A stretch of 64,000 nt of DNA, from NCBI RefSeq assembly GCF_040939455.1, contig NC_134120.1:52653001-52717000 (forward strand), given 5' to 3'. The stretch's first letter is position 1; every line of letters starts with the position of its first letter. This DNA is from Microcebus murinus (taxonomy: Eukaryota > Chordata > Mammalia > Primates > Cheirogaleidae). Shown here piece after piece: positions 12,610 to 23,640 of this stretch. A model generated the notes under the pieces. That model made no database searches and was not told the DNA's origin. It was given only the letters and a program-made list of their open reading frames with translations. The position numbers and the translations under genes were made by a program.

Positions 12610-12840
12610 ACGTAAGTAAGAACATGTGTTGAGCTCTTAAGTGCCAGGCGTTACCCTAAGGTCTTCATGTATATTAACTCATTTAATGTTCATAGTGCTA
12701 CTATGAGATAGGTACAAGTGTCATCCACAGTTGGGGAAACTGAGGCCCATCAAGGTCAAATAGCTTGTCCAAGGTTACGTAGTTGCCCTCAGCAGAACTA
12801 GGCTTTAAACCCAGGAGGTCTCACCCCAAAGCTTTACTCT
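12610..12840 (-). repeat. MIR SINE, antisense
   Basis: Antisense MIR order: 'aagtgccaggcgttaccctaag', 'tattaactcatttaatgttc', 'ctatgagataggtacaagtg', 'ggggaaactgaggccca', 'tagcttgtccaaggttacgt', 'ggctttaaacccagg'. It forms an inverted pair with the MIR at 12,925. Confidence 0.9.
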
Positions 12841-12924
12841 CGACCGTGATGTATTCTAGCCTCTCCCATAGACCATCTCTTACAAAGACAGCCCCTCTAA
12901 GGGCAGAGAGCAGTAGGGGCCCAT

Positions 12925-13155
12925 GTGGCACAGACTTTGCAGTCTGGCGGGTACGGGGTGGAACACTCACTCCCCTCATGTTTACTTAGGCAATTGACAT
13001 AACCTCTTTTAACCTCAGTTTTTCTAATCCTTGGAAATGGGGAGAATGATCCCTGGTAGATGTGTTGTCAAGATTTCATTACATGAAACGGGACCAACAT
13101 AGCACAGTACTTGGCCCAGCCTGAGCACTCAATAAATATTAGTTGTTTCCCCTTC
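12925..13155 (+). repeat. MIR SINE, sense
   Basis: Includes 'cagactttgcagtctggcgggt', 'taacctcttttaacctcag', 'ggaaatggggagaatgatcc' and 'gcactcaataaatattagttg'. Together with 12,610-12,840 it makes a head-to-head MIR pair. Confidence 0.85.
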
Positions 13156-13690
13156 TCTTTCCACAAGTCACATAAATATCATCCAGTGATTACGTTTTCC
13201 TTCCAGATCTTCTATCCAGAGAGAATACCTGGGCAAGTATGATTTCTCTTGTCTTGTGAAATGGGCTTACAGGACAAGTTTCCACAAATAGATGTAGCAT
13301 CCATTTTTCCTTCCAAGGTATGGGGTTAGTTAACAGTTTTGTTTTCAGAGCTGAATTGCCTTCTTTTCCCTCTGGGTGAGGGGCATGCGGGGGTGTGTGC
13401 CGGGCACAGCTCTGCCCTGCTTTCCTTCCCGTGCGCCGTCACGGTGCTGGTGCACGTGTGCTCGCAGCCTGGGGAGTGACTGCTGTGTTATTGAAACGGC
13501 CTTTCATCCTGACAAGTTACCTGCTGCTGGAAAGCTCACAGAAGAACCATGTTATGGTTTCCACATTCTGTATTTTTCCTGATTCAGCTCATACCCATAT
13601 AGACAAAAAATAAACAAACCCATATAGATATAAAATATCATTCATTCCCAGAAGTAGAAGGCTTGTAAAAAATGTAAATTTCTGCAACGT
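13156..13690. other. Unclassified sequence with a GC-richer patch
   Basis: 13,370-13,480 is CpG-containing and overlaps two frames (13,376-13,613) without recognisable domains. No splice or promoter structure is clear. Confidence 0.4.
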
Positions 13691-13699
13691 GAAAGCAGA

Positions 13700-13935
13700 G
13701 CTAGTGACTGGCACACCTTACTCTCCAGCTCGTACAGCATCCAAAGGCTAGCCGTGCAATCCAGGGCAAATTACTTAACCTCTCTGTGCCTCCATTTCCT
13801 CATTTGTGAAATGATGGTAATAATAGTGCAATCTGATAGGGTGGTAAAAAGGATAAGGTTACTTAGTATATGTAGAACACTTAGAACACTAATCAGCACC
13901 TAATAAATGCCTGAAGTTTTATTATCATTATTTTG
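13700..13935 (+). repeat. MIR SINE, sense
   Basis: Contains 'gcaatccagggcaaattact', 'taacctctctgtgcctcca', 'tttcctcatttgtgaaatg', 'gtaataatagtgcaatctg', 'acttagaacactaatcagc' and 'acctaataaatgcctgaag'. Confidence 0.9.
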
Positions 13936-13941
13936 GGCCTA

Positions 13942-14054
13942 GCATGACATCTTTTCTTTTTTTTCATTTTTATTCTAACAAAATTATTACATATAAATTA
14001 TCTTTCTCATTTATCATATTTCCATGTGAACAAAGGTAAATGGCATGACATCTT
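13942..14054 (-). pseudogene. Micro processed retrosequence (mRNA 3' end) with 12-bp TSD
   Basis: An 89-bp insert (13,954-14,042) lies between two copies of GCATGACATCTT (13,942-13,953 and 14,043-14,054). Read on the minus strand it is AT-rich, has an AATAAA hexamer (complement at 13,969-13,974) and runs within a few bases into an A-rich tail. That is the structure of a severely 5'-truncated processed mRNA copied by L1 machinery. The parent transcript is unidentified. Confidence 0.7.
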
Positions 14055-15379
14055 GATTGTACATGGCCCCCCATGAAAGTGTAGACTATGGTTTGGTGTT
14101 CTAATGTATGAAACATGAACACTCAAGGAAAATAGAAATGGTTTCATTTATTAATGGTCACTAATTATCCAGAATTAAAGACATAACCCATTAGGTAAGG
14201 GAAATAACTTCACTGGTTTGTAAGTAGAGAGTTTTGCTTGATTTTGTTATTTGTTCTTTGTTGGATGTATATGTAATTATATGATAAAGGCTTACAATCA
14301 CTCTTGGACTGCATTGTTTGTTTCCTATAGAAGGATTAGTAAAGGCTGTTGTTTACAACCTAAGCTGTTGAAAATGGGTAATAAAATAAAGCTTTAGTAG
14401 AAATATAGCATAAAATTGGTAGTTATCCTCACTTAATGCCCTTAATATGTGGGTAATAGTCTTTGGGATGCAACAGCTAGTGATCAGAGCTGGCTATTTA
14501 CAGTTTACTGTAAACAAGAACTATTTGCTAGCCTGGATCAGAGCACATTTCTTCCTAACAATCATTTTGCTGCTTTTGTTCTCAGTAATCACTTGGTATG
14601 GCTTGTGTTTGGTATGGCTTTATTCCCAGGAATTACTGGGTATGGCTATAGTTTCATTTACAGACTTTTTATTCTAAAAAAGAGATAGGTTAAGATCTTG
14701 ACACTTGCATTAACACCTATTTAAAACTTTCTTGTAATTAAGGGTATTTATAGTTAATGATAATTTAGTAATACATATTCACCCTTCATTTTCCCCTTCT
14801 GCTATATCTGATACTGTGAGGTGCCTTCTGGGTTTTTTACCCTTTGTGGCATAAGGATTTTGAAAATAAAATTCTGTCAGCATTTTCTAGCCGAAAGAAG
14901 CTCAAGTTTTAATACTTGTGAGGCTGGGTTTCTTTTGTTCATGGATTAATCATTGCCATGTGGAAAGTACAATAAAATCATCAATCAGTATTCAAAATGT
15001 TTTTGTTAATAGAACCACTACAAGGAGACAGAAAATACAGAAGCAGTGAGCTGAGCAGCAGCTACTATTTCCTTTGATCTCTTTGTCTCAGACATTAAAG
15101 TTTGAGTGTGCCTGGAAATGGCAATAGAAGAATTCTTTATTTCAGCAGAAATTGTCAAGGTTTTATAAATCACCAAAATTGTACAGATTTCATCTTCTAA
15201 TTGAGGCCGTAACAACCATTGAATATTATAACTCATTACCTCTCTCTCCTGCTCCCCCACCTTCTTGATCAACCCTAACTTGCTTTGCTTTTTCTCATTT
15301 ACATGATACTTTATTATCTTTTTAAATACTATATGATTTACTTGTTTTTATGATTGTCTTCATTATTTAGTATTCGTTG
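14055..15379. other. Unique AT-rich sequence
   Basis: No repeat family recognised. Overlapping small frames at 14,447-14,688 and 15,018-15,272 are hydrophobic or polar mixes without family motifs. Confidence 0.4.
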
Positions 15380-15507
15380 GCCACTAGAATTAGTCTTCAT
15401 GAGGGGTAAGAGTCTTTGTCTTGTTCTCTGAAGAATCTCAAGTGCCTAGAATCATATCTGGCCTATTGTCCAGTACTTGATACATATTTGTTTAATGAAG
15501 GAATATT
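15380..15507 (+). repeat. L2 LINE 3' end, sense
   Basis: 'cttcatgaggggtaagagtctt', 'gtcttgttctctgaagaatc', 'agtgcctagaatcatatctgg' and 'gatacatatttgtttaatgaa' follow the L2 terminal consensus. Confidence 0.7.
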
Positions 15508-15632
15508 GTGATTGTTTTCTCTTTGCAACAAGTCAGGTTGCTTTCATTGCATGGTAAAAGAGACTATGTTGGATGTTCTGCCATATTGGAAGACTCCATG
15601 AAATTATTTTTATTAAGATTTCCATACTAGTA

Positions 15633-15700
15633 TACTTTGTATAAATAAAAGTTTACTTTGTATAAATAAAATTTATTTTCTTTTGTATAAATAAAATTTT
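15633..15700. repeat. Three-copy TTTGTATAAATAAAA tandem repeat
   Basis: The unit TTTGTATAAATAAAA occurs three times, at about 15,636, 15,657 and 15,682, separated by short spacers. This is a short minisatellite-like duplication. Confidence 0.8.
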
Positions 15701-15714
15701 GAGGAGGCAAATAC

Positions 15715-15960
15715 TAAAATTATGTTTAAAACCATCCTCAATGGCTTGCCATTGTTTATGGATAAAGAGGAAATCCTTATTGTGTCTGCAAGGTCTGGCA
15801 CCTTCTGGCTTGTCAGCCCTAGCCTAAGTCACAGTGAAGCATGCCATGTGCTGCAGAGATGCTGCCATGCCTTGGAATAAGCTCACTCTTCTTCTAGTTT
15901 CTTCCTGCGTCCTCTCTTTGGCCCCCTGCCATCCCTGCTCACATCACAGGAAGCTTACTG
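15715..15960 (+). repeat. L2 LINE fragment, sense
   Basis: 'tcaatggcttgccattgtttat', 'gataaagaggaaatcctta', 'gcaaggtctggcaccttctgg' and 'gccatgccttggaataagc' match the L2 region just upstream of its 3' end. The nearby piece at 15,380 may belong to another copy, since the order is reversed. Confidence 0.7.
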
Positions 15961-17213
15961 AATCATTGCTGTAGTTGTTGGTTATGCAGCTATTGTGATC
16001 ATTTAATAAAAATAGAGGGAGCAAAAATACATGGAAAACAAATAGTTCAGTATTTCAGGAGAAAGGCACTATAAATATAAGACTTGCTTTATTTTGTATT
16101 TAAAGAAATATGAGCCTTAACCTTAGGTAAGTGCAATACCCTGATATCAAGATAAAAACTTCTGTGACATGGAAATTACCTACAAAGGTGAAGTAGATTA
16201 TTAAACTACCACCTTCTGCATTGTTGCCACTACATGAAGATATCTCATTTGCATAAAGGTGTCCAGCTAACGTATGAAAATAGTTGGGATGGCGACTGCT
16301 TTTTACCTTGACATTCAATATTATTAGTCTCTTTTACCATTTTTCTTCTTAAAATACCCATTACGCAGAAAGCTAAATTGGCGTTTATGGACTTAACTTT
16401 TTTTTGCCTTTGCTATTTGTTGGAAATTCTATGCAATGTGGCGTTTTTCGAGTTGCAGGGACCCCGCCGTGCACACTGCGTGGTGTGTGTGTTGGTGGGT
16501 GATGAACAGGGCGTCTCCAGGCTTCAGAGTGACTCTCCTGACCAGGATCCGAGTCCCAACATGGCTTTTTCTCTGCTTTTTGAGTATGCAGAAACTTTTA
16601 TGACTAATAGTGTTAAGTGAGGATGAAGATGAAGAGCAAGTGAAATTGGTCTTAGTTAGAAAATATTTTAGATAAATAAAGAACTAAAGATTCAAATTCT
16701 GGGTTGGTTATGTATGCCCATGATGTAAACAAGCCCCTATGAATTCCTTCTTTTTTTTTAAATGAACAAAATGATGGCTTCATTGTTTTGGTGACCTTTT
16801 CATTAAGTGAAAAAGAAAGGTTAAGTGAAGCTTGAAAAGGCAGTTAATTTGTGCTATGAGGATGAGAAAGAAGTGTAGGTTGTAAGATAGCCATCAGCCT
16901 GTGAAAATGTTTTTGTATTGGAAAATTTGGGCATTCAGGGAGATTTCCAGAATGTACCTGAAGAAGAATCTGTTATATAATCACCCATTTGCTTTATCAG
17001 CTGAAAAGAAAAACAAATAAAGCTGATAATGATTTTTATTAATCATACAATGAATTTGATTCACTGTGCTAGCAGTGTTTACAACTGTGCTAAGGGAAAA
17101 TTGAAAACAATAGCAAGAATTCCGCTGTGTATACAGATAATGATAAAGAAGTTCTAATCTTTGTCCTCAAACTGTTTCTAATTACCACAAGAATAGCTCA
17201 AGATAATAAACTG
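15961..17213. other. Unique sequence
   Basis: A CpG-containing patch (16,440-16,600) overlaps a frame at 16,378-16,620 (+) that lacks recognisable domains. The rest is AT-rich and unassigned. Confidence 0.4.
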
Positions 17214-17501
17214 TACAGTAGCTCCCTCTTATCCCTGGTTTCACTTTCCATAGCTTCAGTTACGCACAGTCAGCCTCATTCCAAAAATATGAAATGGAAT
17301 ATTTCAGAAATAAACAATTCATAAGTTTTAAAGTACACCAGTCTGAGTAACATGAAATCTTGAGGCATCAGTCACTTAGTAGCCAACTTGAGTGTCAGAT
17401 TGAAAAACAGAATATGTAGAGTTTGCCGCTATCCTAGATGTCAGGCATCCACTGGGGGTCTTGGAATGTGTCCCCCGAGGATAAGGGGGGGATCACTATG
17501 T
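17214..17501 (+). mobile_element. Tigger-type MITE (MER44-like), TA-flanked at left
   Basis: The left end CAGTAGCTCCCTCTTATCC (17,216) is nearly the reverse complement of the right end GGATAAGGGGGGGATCACTATG-type sequence (to 17,499), giving imperfect terminal inverted repeats after a TA at 17,214. The interior has 'ttccatagcttcagttac' and 'aataaacaattcataagttt', as in nonautonomous TcMar-Tigger elements. No transposase remains. Confidence 0.7.
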
Positions 17502-18281
17502 GTCTTAAGAGAGGCTTAAAGTGCTGTAAGAGTTCAGAGAAAGACAGCTCCTCCCTGGTGTCAGGGAAGACCTCAGCAGGGATGAAGATGGCCCTGATAT
17601 TATTTTAGTACCCTGACTTCAGGGAGCTGCAGTCGGTTCTCTGACCAATTGCGTATGAACTCTGTTCACCCAGTAAACAATTTAAGACTGTTAGATTACA
17701 TTTTTAAGCCTGCTGCCTTAGATTCAAATCAATCATAACTTCTTGTAAGGTTATTCTGGATCCTGTTTCTATGACTAATCAATTCAAGTCTGCAAACAAT
17801 TATTGCACTTTCTACATGGTATACTCTCGCTCGGTTGCCGGTGCTGAAAAAAATGCTGACATTAGAAATTGTGGGTTGCTGTGTGCCAGCCATTTACTGC
17901 ACCACCTTGGAGAGTGTTACAGTGTGCTTAACCAAGAAGGCCTGTATTACTGAGTTTCAGCCAAATGACCAATGCAAATTTAAGTCTTTATCTCCAACAG
18001 AGGACTTATAGTGATACAAGTAAAAAATATGACAACAGTAGTTATTGCTCAGACTTTAGTAATTGGGTACAAGATGACATCAGCTAGTACTAGATTTGAT
18101 TTACTAATGGTTTGTTGAGGATTTCTGGGTCTGCGTTCATAAACAATGTTGCTCTATGGTTTTGTTCTCCTTATGTCTTTGTATGGTTTGGGTATAAATG
18201 TAAGCCGGGCTTCTTAAAATGAATTGAGGGCTGCTTTCTGTGCAGGTTTGGTATTGTTTCTTCCTTAAATGTAAAAAAAAT
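17502..18281. other. Unclassified sequence
   Basis: No repeat or gene is recognised with confidence. A frame at 17,771-17,953 has no family motif. Confidence 0.4.
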
Positions 18282-18932
18282 TTGTTCCTTCACTCCTACA
18301 CTGCTGGTGGGACTGCAAACTAGTTCAACCTCTGTGGAAAGCAATATGGAGATACCTCAAAGCCATACAAGTGAATCTACCATTTGATCCAGCAATCCCA
18401 TTGCTGGGCATCTACCCAAAAGATCCAATGACACTCTACAAAAAAGACACCTGCACTTGAATGTTTATAGCAGCACAATTCATAATTCCAAGGCTGTGGA
18501 AACAGCCCAAGTGCCCATCAATCCAAGAATGGATTAATAAAATGTGCTATATGTATACCATGGAGTATTATTCAGCTCTAAGAAACAATGGTGATATAGC
18601 ACATCTTATATTTTCCTGGTTAGAGCTGGAACACATACTACTAAGTGAAGTATCCCAAGAATGGAAAAACAAGCACCACATATACTCACCAGCAAACTGG
18701 TATTAACTGAGCAGCACATAAGTGGACACATAGGTACTACAGTAATAGGGTATTGGGCAGGTGGGCAGGTGGGGGGGCGGGTATATACATACATAATGAG
18801 TGAGATGTGAACCATCTGGGGGATGGTCATGCTGGAGACTCAGACTTGTGGGGGGAGGGTGGAAATGGGCATTTATTGAAACCTTAAAATCTATACCCCC
18901 ATAATATGCCGAAAAAAAAAAAATTGTTCCTT
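18282..18932 (+). mobile_element. Young L1, 5'-truncated, sense, with TSD
   Basis: A 633-bp L1 3' fragment (18,291-18,923) has the end of ORF2, a 3' UTR with a G-rich tract (18,772-18,780) and 'gggcatttattgaaacctt', then a poly(A). TTGTTCCTT lies on both sides (18,282-18,290 and 18,924-18,932), extended by A runs. It landed just beside an old antisense L1. Confidence 0.92.
18292..18706 (+). pseudogene. L1 ORF2 C-terminal remnant, nonsense mutation
   Basis: The frame encodes the ORF2p C-terminal region beginning near the CWWDC cysteine-rich motif and ending in the family terminus SPANWY followed by TAA at 18,704. A TGA at 18,458-18,460 replaces the CGA arginine codon present in the copies at 41,654 and 52,127, consistent with CpG decay. 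It encodes no catalytic domain, because the endonuclease and reverse transcriptase parts are absent. Confidence 0.85.
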
Positions 18933-20159
18933 AACCCTAATTCCATAACAGATTACTTCCTTAAATGTTTGATAGCATATCAGTGAAGCCATCTGGGCTT
19001 GGAGTTTTCTTTGGAGGAAGGTTTTAAATTATGAATTCAATTTCTTTAATAAATATGGGTAGATTCCATTTCTTCTGTCAGTTCTAATAATTTATCTTTC
19101 AAGGAATTTGTCCATTTCATATGAACTGTTGAATTTATTGGCATTATATTGTTCATAATATTCCATTATTATCTGTTCACTTTCTGTAGGATTTTTAGGG
19201 ACAATTTTCTTTTTTCCTTTCTGAGCTGCTAATTTTTTGTCTTTTTTCCTCTTTTCTTGATCAAGGCTAGCTATAAATTTATTAATTTTATCTTTTCCAA
19301 ACCCTGGCTTTTCAAAAATCTATTTTTTCTATTGTGTTTGCCTGCTTACTCTTTCATTGATTTTTTTTTTTGCTCTTACCTTAATTATTTCATTTCTTCT
19401 ATTTACTTTGGTGTTAGTTTATTCTTCTTTTAATAGCTTCCCTAAGGTGAAAGCTTAGATCATTGATTTTTTTAAAATCTCTCTTCTATTTTCATATAAC
19501 CAGCTATTGCTGTAATATTCTCTCTGAGGATGACTTTAGCTGCATCACACATGTATCAATATGCCGTGGTTGTCTTACTGTTCAGTTCAAAACATTTTCC
19601 AATTTCCCTTGGGATTTCTTTTTTGACTTCCAGGTTATTTAAAAGTATGTTGTTTATTTTCCAGTGTTTGGGGATTTTCTAGGTATGTTTTATCAGTTTC
19701 TCATTTAATTCCATTACAGTCAAAGAACATACTTTTCATGAGTTAAGCCCTTTACAATTTCTTGAGCCTTGTTTTATGGCCTGGTATGTGATTGATCTTG
19801 GTGATGGCCCCTCTGGACCTAGATAAGAATGTGTAGTCTGCTCTTTTGGATGGGAGTAGTCTATCAATATCCAGTAAGTTAATTTGGCTGATGCTATTGT
19901 TCAAGCTTTCTATATTTTTCCTGATTATCTGTCTGCTTGTTCTATCCCTGATGGGAGAGGAGTGTTGAAGTCTCTGTAATATGATTGTGCATGTTCATTT
20001 TCTCCTTTCAGTTCTGACTTCTAATATTTCTCCTGACAGTTTTTACTTCAAGTATTTTGAAACTCTTGTGCTTCAGTGCACACACAATTAGGGTTAGATT
20101 CCCTTTATGATTTTGGCCTTTTATCATAAAGAAATTTCCCTCTTTGTCCCTAGTCATAT

Positions 20160-20628
20160 CCCTCTGAAGTGGTAGAGACCACAGAATTGTGCTGCTAGAT
20201 TTGTTTTCTAGAAAGAGATATACTTAGACTGTGGCCTCAGTTTCCATACTTTGGAGTCTATGACAGTCTTTCCTCAGTAGCTATGCCCTCCCTGGGATGC
20301 TGCCAGCCCGTGACTGAGCATGGCGCAGTACTAGGGTGGGCCGTTTCTGCCCATCGCTGGCTCCTCTGATGAGCAGTCTCTGCTGAGGGCTCGCCCCGGG
20401 CCTGGCTGAGACTTTCCGGGATCTGCACTGCAGTTCCAGGCTCTTCCGACCCACATCTGTTTCCCCCTCTCTGATCACGGGCATCAGATCTTCATTCCTG
20501 TCTGGAGGCCTCCCCTGCCCACGCCAGCTCCCACTTACCTTCATGGTTCATGGCTGTTTCTCCCAGTAATCTCCCGAGCCTCTGATCCAGTCTTGACATC
20601 TTCATGTAGAACCCAAACTGACACCGGA
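20160..20628. repeat. GC-rich insert of unknown family inside old L1
   Basis: About 470 bp of GC-rich, CpG-bearing sequence ('ctgatgagcagtctctgctg', 'ctctctgatcacgggcatcag') interrupts the antisense L1, which resumes near 'gtctacttgtctgaattaat' at 20,629. It looks like an old LTR or other insertion, but I cannot name the family. The frame at 20,281-20,544 (-) within it has no motif. Confidence 0.45.
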
Positions 20629-20928
20629 GTCTACTTGTCTGAATTAATATGGCCATCCCAGCTTTGTTATGGTTAGTGTTTGCATGGCATGTCCTGGTCC
20701 ATCCTTTTACTGTGTCTGTGTCTTTATAGGTAAAGTGTGTAGACAGCTTGTATGCTTGGGTTTGATCTGCTGTCTTGCTATATGTTTTCTATTTATCCCA
20801 TCTGTTCTTTCCTCCTTTTTTCTGGCCTTCTTGGGTACTTTTTTTTTTAGATATTCCATTTATCTCCACTGTTGTCTTATAGCTCTTTGCCCATTATTTT
20901 TAGTGATCACTCTAGAGTTTATAAAATG

Positions 20929-21055
20929 TACTTTATCTTTTTTATTTCAGAATATTATGTGGGTACACATGTTTTGGTTACATAATTTCTTTTTGTACAG
21001 TTTGAGTCAATGTTATAAGTGTGCTCTTCACCCAGTTAGTGTCTACTTTATCTTT
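20929..21055 (-). mobile_element. 103-bp L1 3'-end stub, antisense, 12-bp TSD
   Basis: The insert (20,941-21,043) starts with a T-rich tail, then 'cagaatattatgtgggtaca' and 'ggttacataatttc'. It is bounded by TACTTTATCTTT at 20,929-20,940 and 21,044-21,055. Its 3' UTR differs from that of the young L1s in this window, so it belongs to another L1 lineage. Confidence 0.75.
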
Positions 21056-22816
21056 GTTTAATGCCACTTTATCTTATCAGATTCCACCTTATATTGTATC
21101 ATTTCATGTATAATGTAAGAACCTGATGACTTTATACCTTCATTTCTTCCTTTCTGCTGTTGTCATACATTTTATTTATTACATATGTCATAAACTTTAT
21201 ATTATTATTTTTGTTTTAAACAATTTTATTTTAAGGAAATAAAAAATAAGGAAATAGTTTCTTTTATATGTAATCACATATTTATAATTTCCCACACTCT
21301 TTATTCTTTTATACAGGTCCAAGTTTCCATCTGGTATTATTTTCTTTCTGCTTGAAAAACTTGCTCTAACATTGCTTGTAGTGCAGATCAGCTGGCTCTG
21401 TGCTTTTGTTTGTCTAAAAAAAATATTTATCTAGTGTTTTCTTTTGAAGAATAATTTCACTGGATGCAGAATTCTAGGTTGACCATTTGTTTCTTTCAGC
21501 ACTTTAAAGATGTTGTTCTACTGCATTTGGCTTCCATTGTTTTTGATGAGAAGTTTGCAGTCATTCTTATCTTTGTTCTTCTGTACATAATGTTTGTTTT
21601 TCCTACTCTGCTACTTTCTGTATATTCTCTTTATCTCTGTTTTTCAGCAGTTACATCATGTGCTGCCTCTCTGTGGTTTCTTTGTGTTATCTTTCTTGGA
21701 GTTCATTGAGTTTCTTAGATCTGTGATTTACATTTTTTGACAAATTTTGAAAAATTTCAGCCACTATTTCTTTACATCAGTTTTTTCCCACCAACCTCTA
21801 TCCCAGGACTCCAGTAATAACATGTTAGACCACCTTGATACTGACTCATAGGTCACTGAGGCTCTGTTCAATTTTTTCAGACTTTTGTTCTCTGTATATT
21901 TTAGTTTGAGTATTTTCTATATTTTTTTGCCTTTAAATTTATTGGTCTTCTGTTCTGCAGTGAATTAATGTGCTGATAATTTTTTATTTCAGGTATATTT
22001 TTCATTTTCAGAAAGTTTCATTGTTTGTTATCTTCCATTTCTCCCCTCATGTTTTCCTTTTTAAATCCTTAAGTAATCAGGCATATTTATGATTGTCCCT
22101 TAATGTCTTTGTGTGCTAATTCCTCAGCTCTGTCATTTCTGAGTCTGTTTTTGTGTTTCCTTCTCTTGATTCTTTGCATGTGTAGTACTTTTTGATTGAA
22201 TGCTGGACTTGTTATTTTTTTGTTGTTGTTCAGTGCAAGGTTTCAGTTGCCTTTCTTTTTAGGTTTTGTTAAGGCAAATCTAGAGTAGCCTTTACTTTAA
22301 GAGCTAATTTAACCTCACTAAAGTGTGAGACTTCTGGGATTGTCACCTAAAACCCCAGGCCCTCAACAAAGACTTTCTTTTCTGAATGGTCAAAACTCAG
22401 ATGTCTCCCAGCCCCTTGGGAGCTTTGAGAATGGTTTAACTCATAGATCCTCATGTGTTTTTTGTCCATCTCTATGAAATTGACCCTGAACATGTACAAC
22501 TTACTGTTTAGCAACAAATTCAAGAAGATCCTATATGGATTTCTTGTGCTTTTATGACAAATTTCACCTGCATGTACCCTCCCTGAACTCTGTTTTTGGC
22601 CCCTTAACTCCATGAGACCCCAGTGGTCTGTGCATCCAGGCAGAGAGCTGGGGTGACTGCAAGACTCAAGTCATCATTCTCCTTCCAGGGATCACATCTT
22701 GTGCTTCTTCTTGTCTGTTATCTACAAGCAGTTTTTCATATGGCTTATATAGTTTTTTAGTTGTTTATGGTGAGAAGGCTGATCCATTCCTGGTTAATCT
22801 ACCATGGCCAGAACAG

Positions 22817-23239
22817 TTTCAATATTCTGGGTGTCCTCTCCTAGACATTAAGATAGCCTTTGAGACCCCATTTGGTGTTGAGAGAGAAATGATTTTTTGG
22901 GAGGAAGAGAAGAGACTCCAAGGCCATTTACTGTGCCCTGGATTGGCACAAGGTGAGGCTAGACATAGGATCATGGGTGGGCATCCCAGAAAGGAAAGGG
23001 ACCTGACACCTGAGAGGTAAGTGGTGGCTGTGGCGCCTGTTCTTTTGGGGCACTTTTCCAAAATCATCTTTCACACATAAGGGATTACATCACTGACAGC
23101 CTGTATGTCCAAACTATTCCAAGAAAGCAATTTCTTGGCTGGAAAACTCCATATCTATTATTTCATTTATGGGTGTGAATTTTCTTTCCCCTTTGAACGT
23201 CTGTGGCACTTGAAGTATTTCTTTAATCTTTCTCATCTA
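22817..23239. other. Unclassified sequence
   Basis: Contains a good splice-donor match GAG|GTAAGT at 23,016/23,017 without a convincing acceptor. No repeat is recognised. Confidence 0.4.
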
Positions 23240-23490
23240 CATCAGTGCCATTGATTGAGGACTTAAGCCAGGCACTCTGTTAAGGGGTTTGCATTCATAA
23301 ACTTATGTAACATTTACCATGACCCTATGAGGTTAATACTAGTGTGATGTCTGTTTTACCCATCAGGGAAGCAAGACTTGGACAGATTAAAAAATTTGCA
23401 CAAGATCAGACAGTTTGGAAGTGGCAAAGCCAGGATTTGAACCTATGTCCTAATCATTTCTTGTTCTGCACACTTGATATTAAAGCTTTA
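23240..23490 (-). repeat. MIR SINE, antisense
   Basis: 'aagccaggcactctgttaagg', 'taacatttaccatgacccta', 'tgaggttaatactagtg', 'agtttggaagtggcaaagcc' and 'aggatttgaacctatg' follow the antisense MIR order. Confidence 0.85.
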
Positions 23491-23524
23491 CTACATATTA
23501 CCTTTATACTATAGTTATTTCTGT

Positions 23525-23640
23525 TCCTGTCTTACCAGTTTATGAACTAATTCAGAATAGGAACCCCATACTACTTATACATCTTGTGTCTTCACAGCAT
23601 CTAGCAGGGCCTTTGCCCACAGCAAGTTGGGAGGGAGAAA
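23525..23640 (+). repeat. Possible L2 3' end, sense
   Basis: 'gaactaattcagaataggaacc' to 'cttcacagcatctagcagggcc' resembles the decayed L2 terminus. Confidence 0.4.

Larger units (their letters stand above)
18941..22816 (-). mobile_element. Old L1 (L1M-type), antisense, ORF2 to 5' UTR, with insertions
   Basis: Antisense L1 landmarks appear in order: 'ggtatgtgattgatcttgg' and 'aagaatgtgtagtctgctc' (ORF2, about 19,785-19,850), 'tttgcatggcatgtcctgg' (20,677), 'cttgtagtgcagatcagctgg' (21,375), 'aattctaggttgacc' (21,470), 'actgaggctctgttc' (21,855), and the 5' UTR-like 'tgctggacttg' (22,200). Two segments do not fit, 20,160-20,628 and 20,941-21,043. No long reading frame survives. Confidence 0.8.

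Noticed and set aside
17640..17700. Possible small-RNA or CCAAT-type promoter motif (GACCAATTGCG)
   Set aside because: An isolated motif with no TATA or downstream gene.
20669..21061. 130-codon hydrophobic open frame on the plus strand
   Set aside because: It lies antisense across the old L1 and through the 103-bp L1 stub. Hydrophobic frames are expected from T-rich antisense L1.
22990..23022. Strong GTAAGT donor-like site
   Set aside because: The upstream sequence is purine-rich with no polypyrimidine tract, so no exon can be supported. The same applies to the GTAAGTGG site near 54,170.
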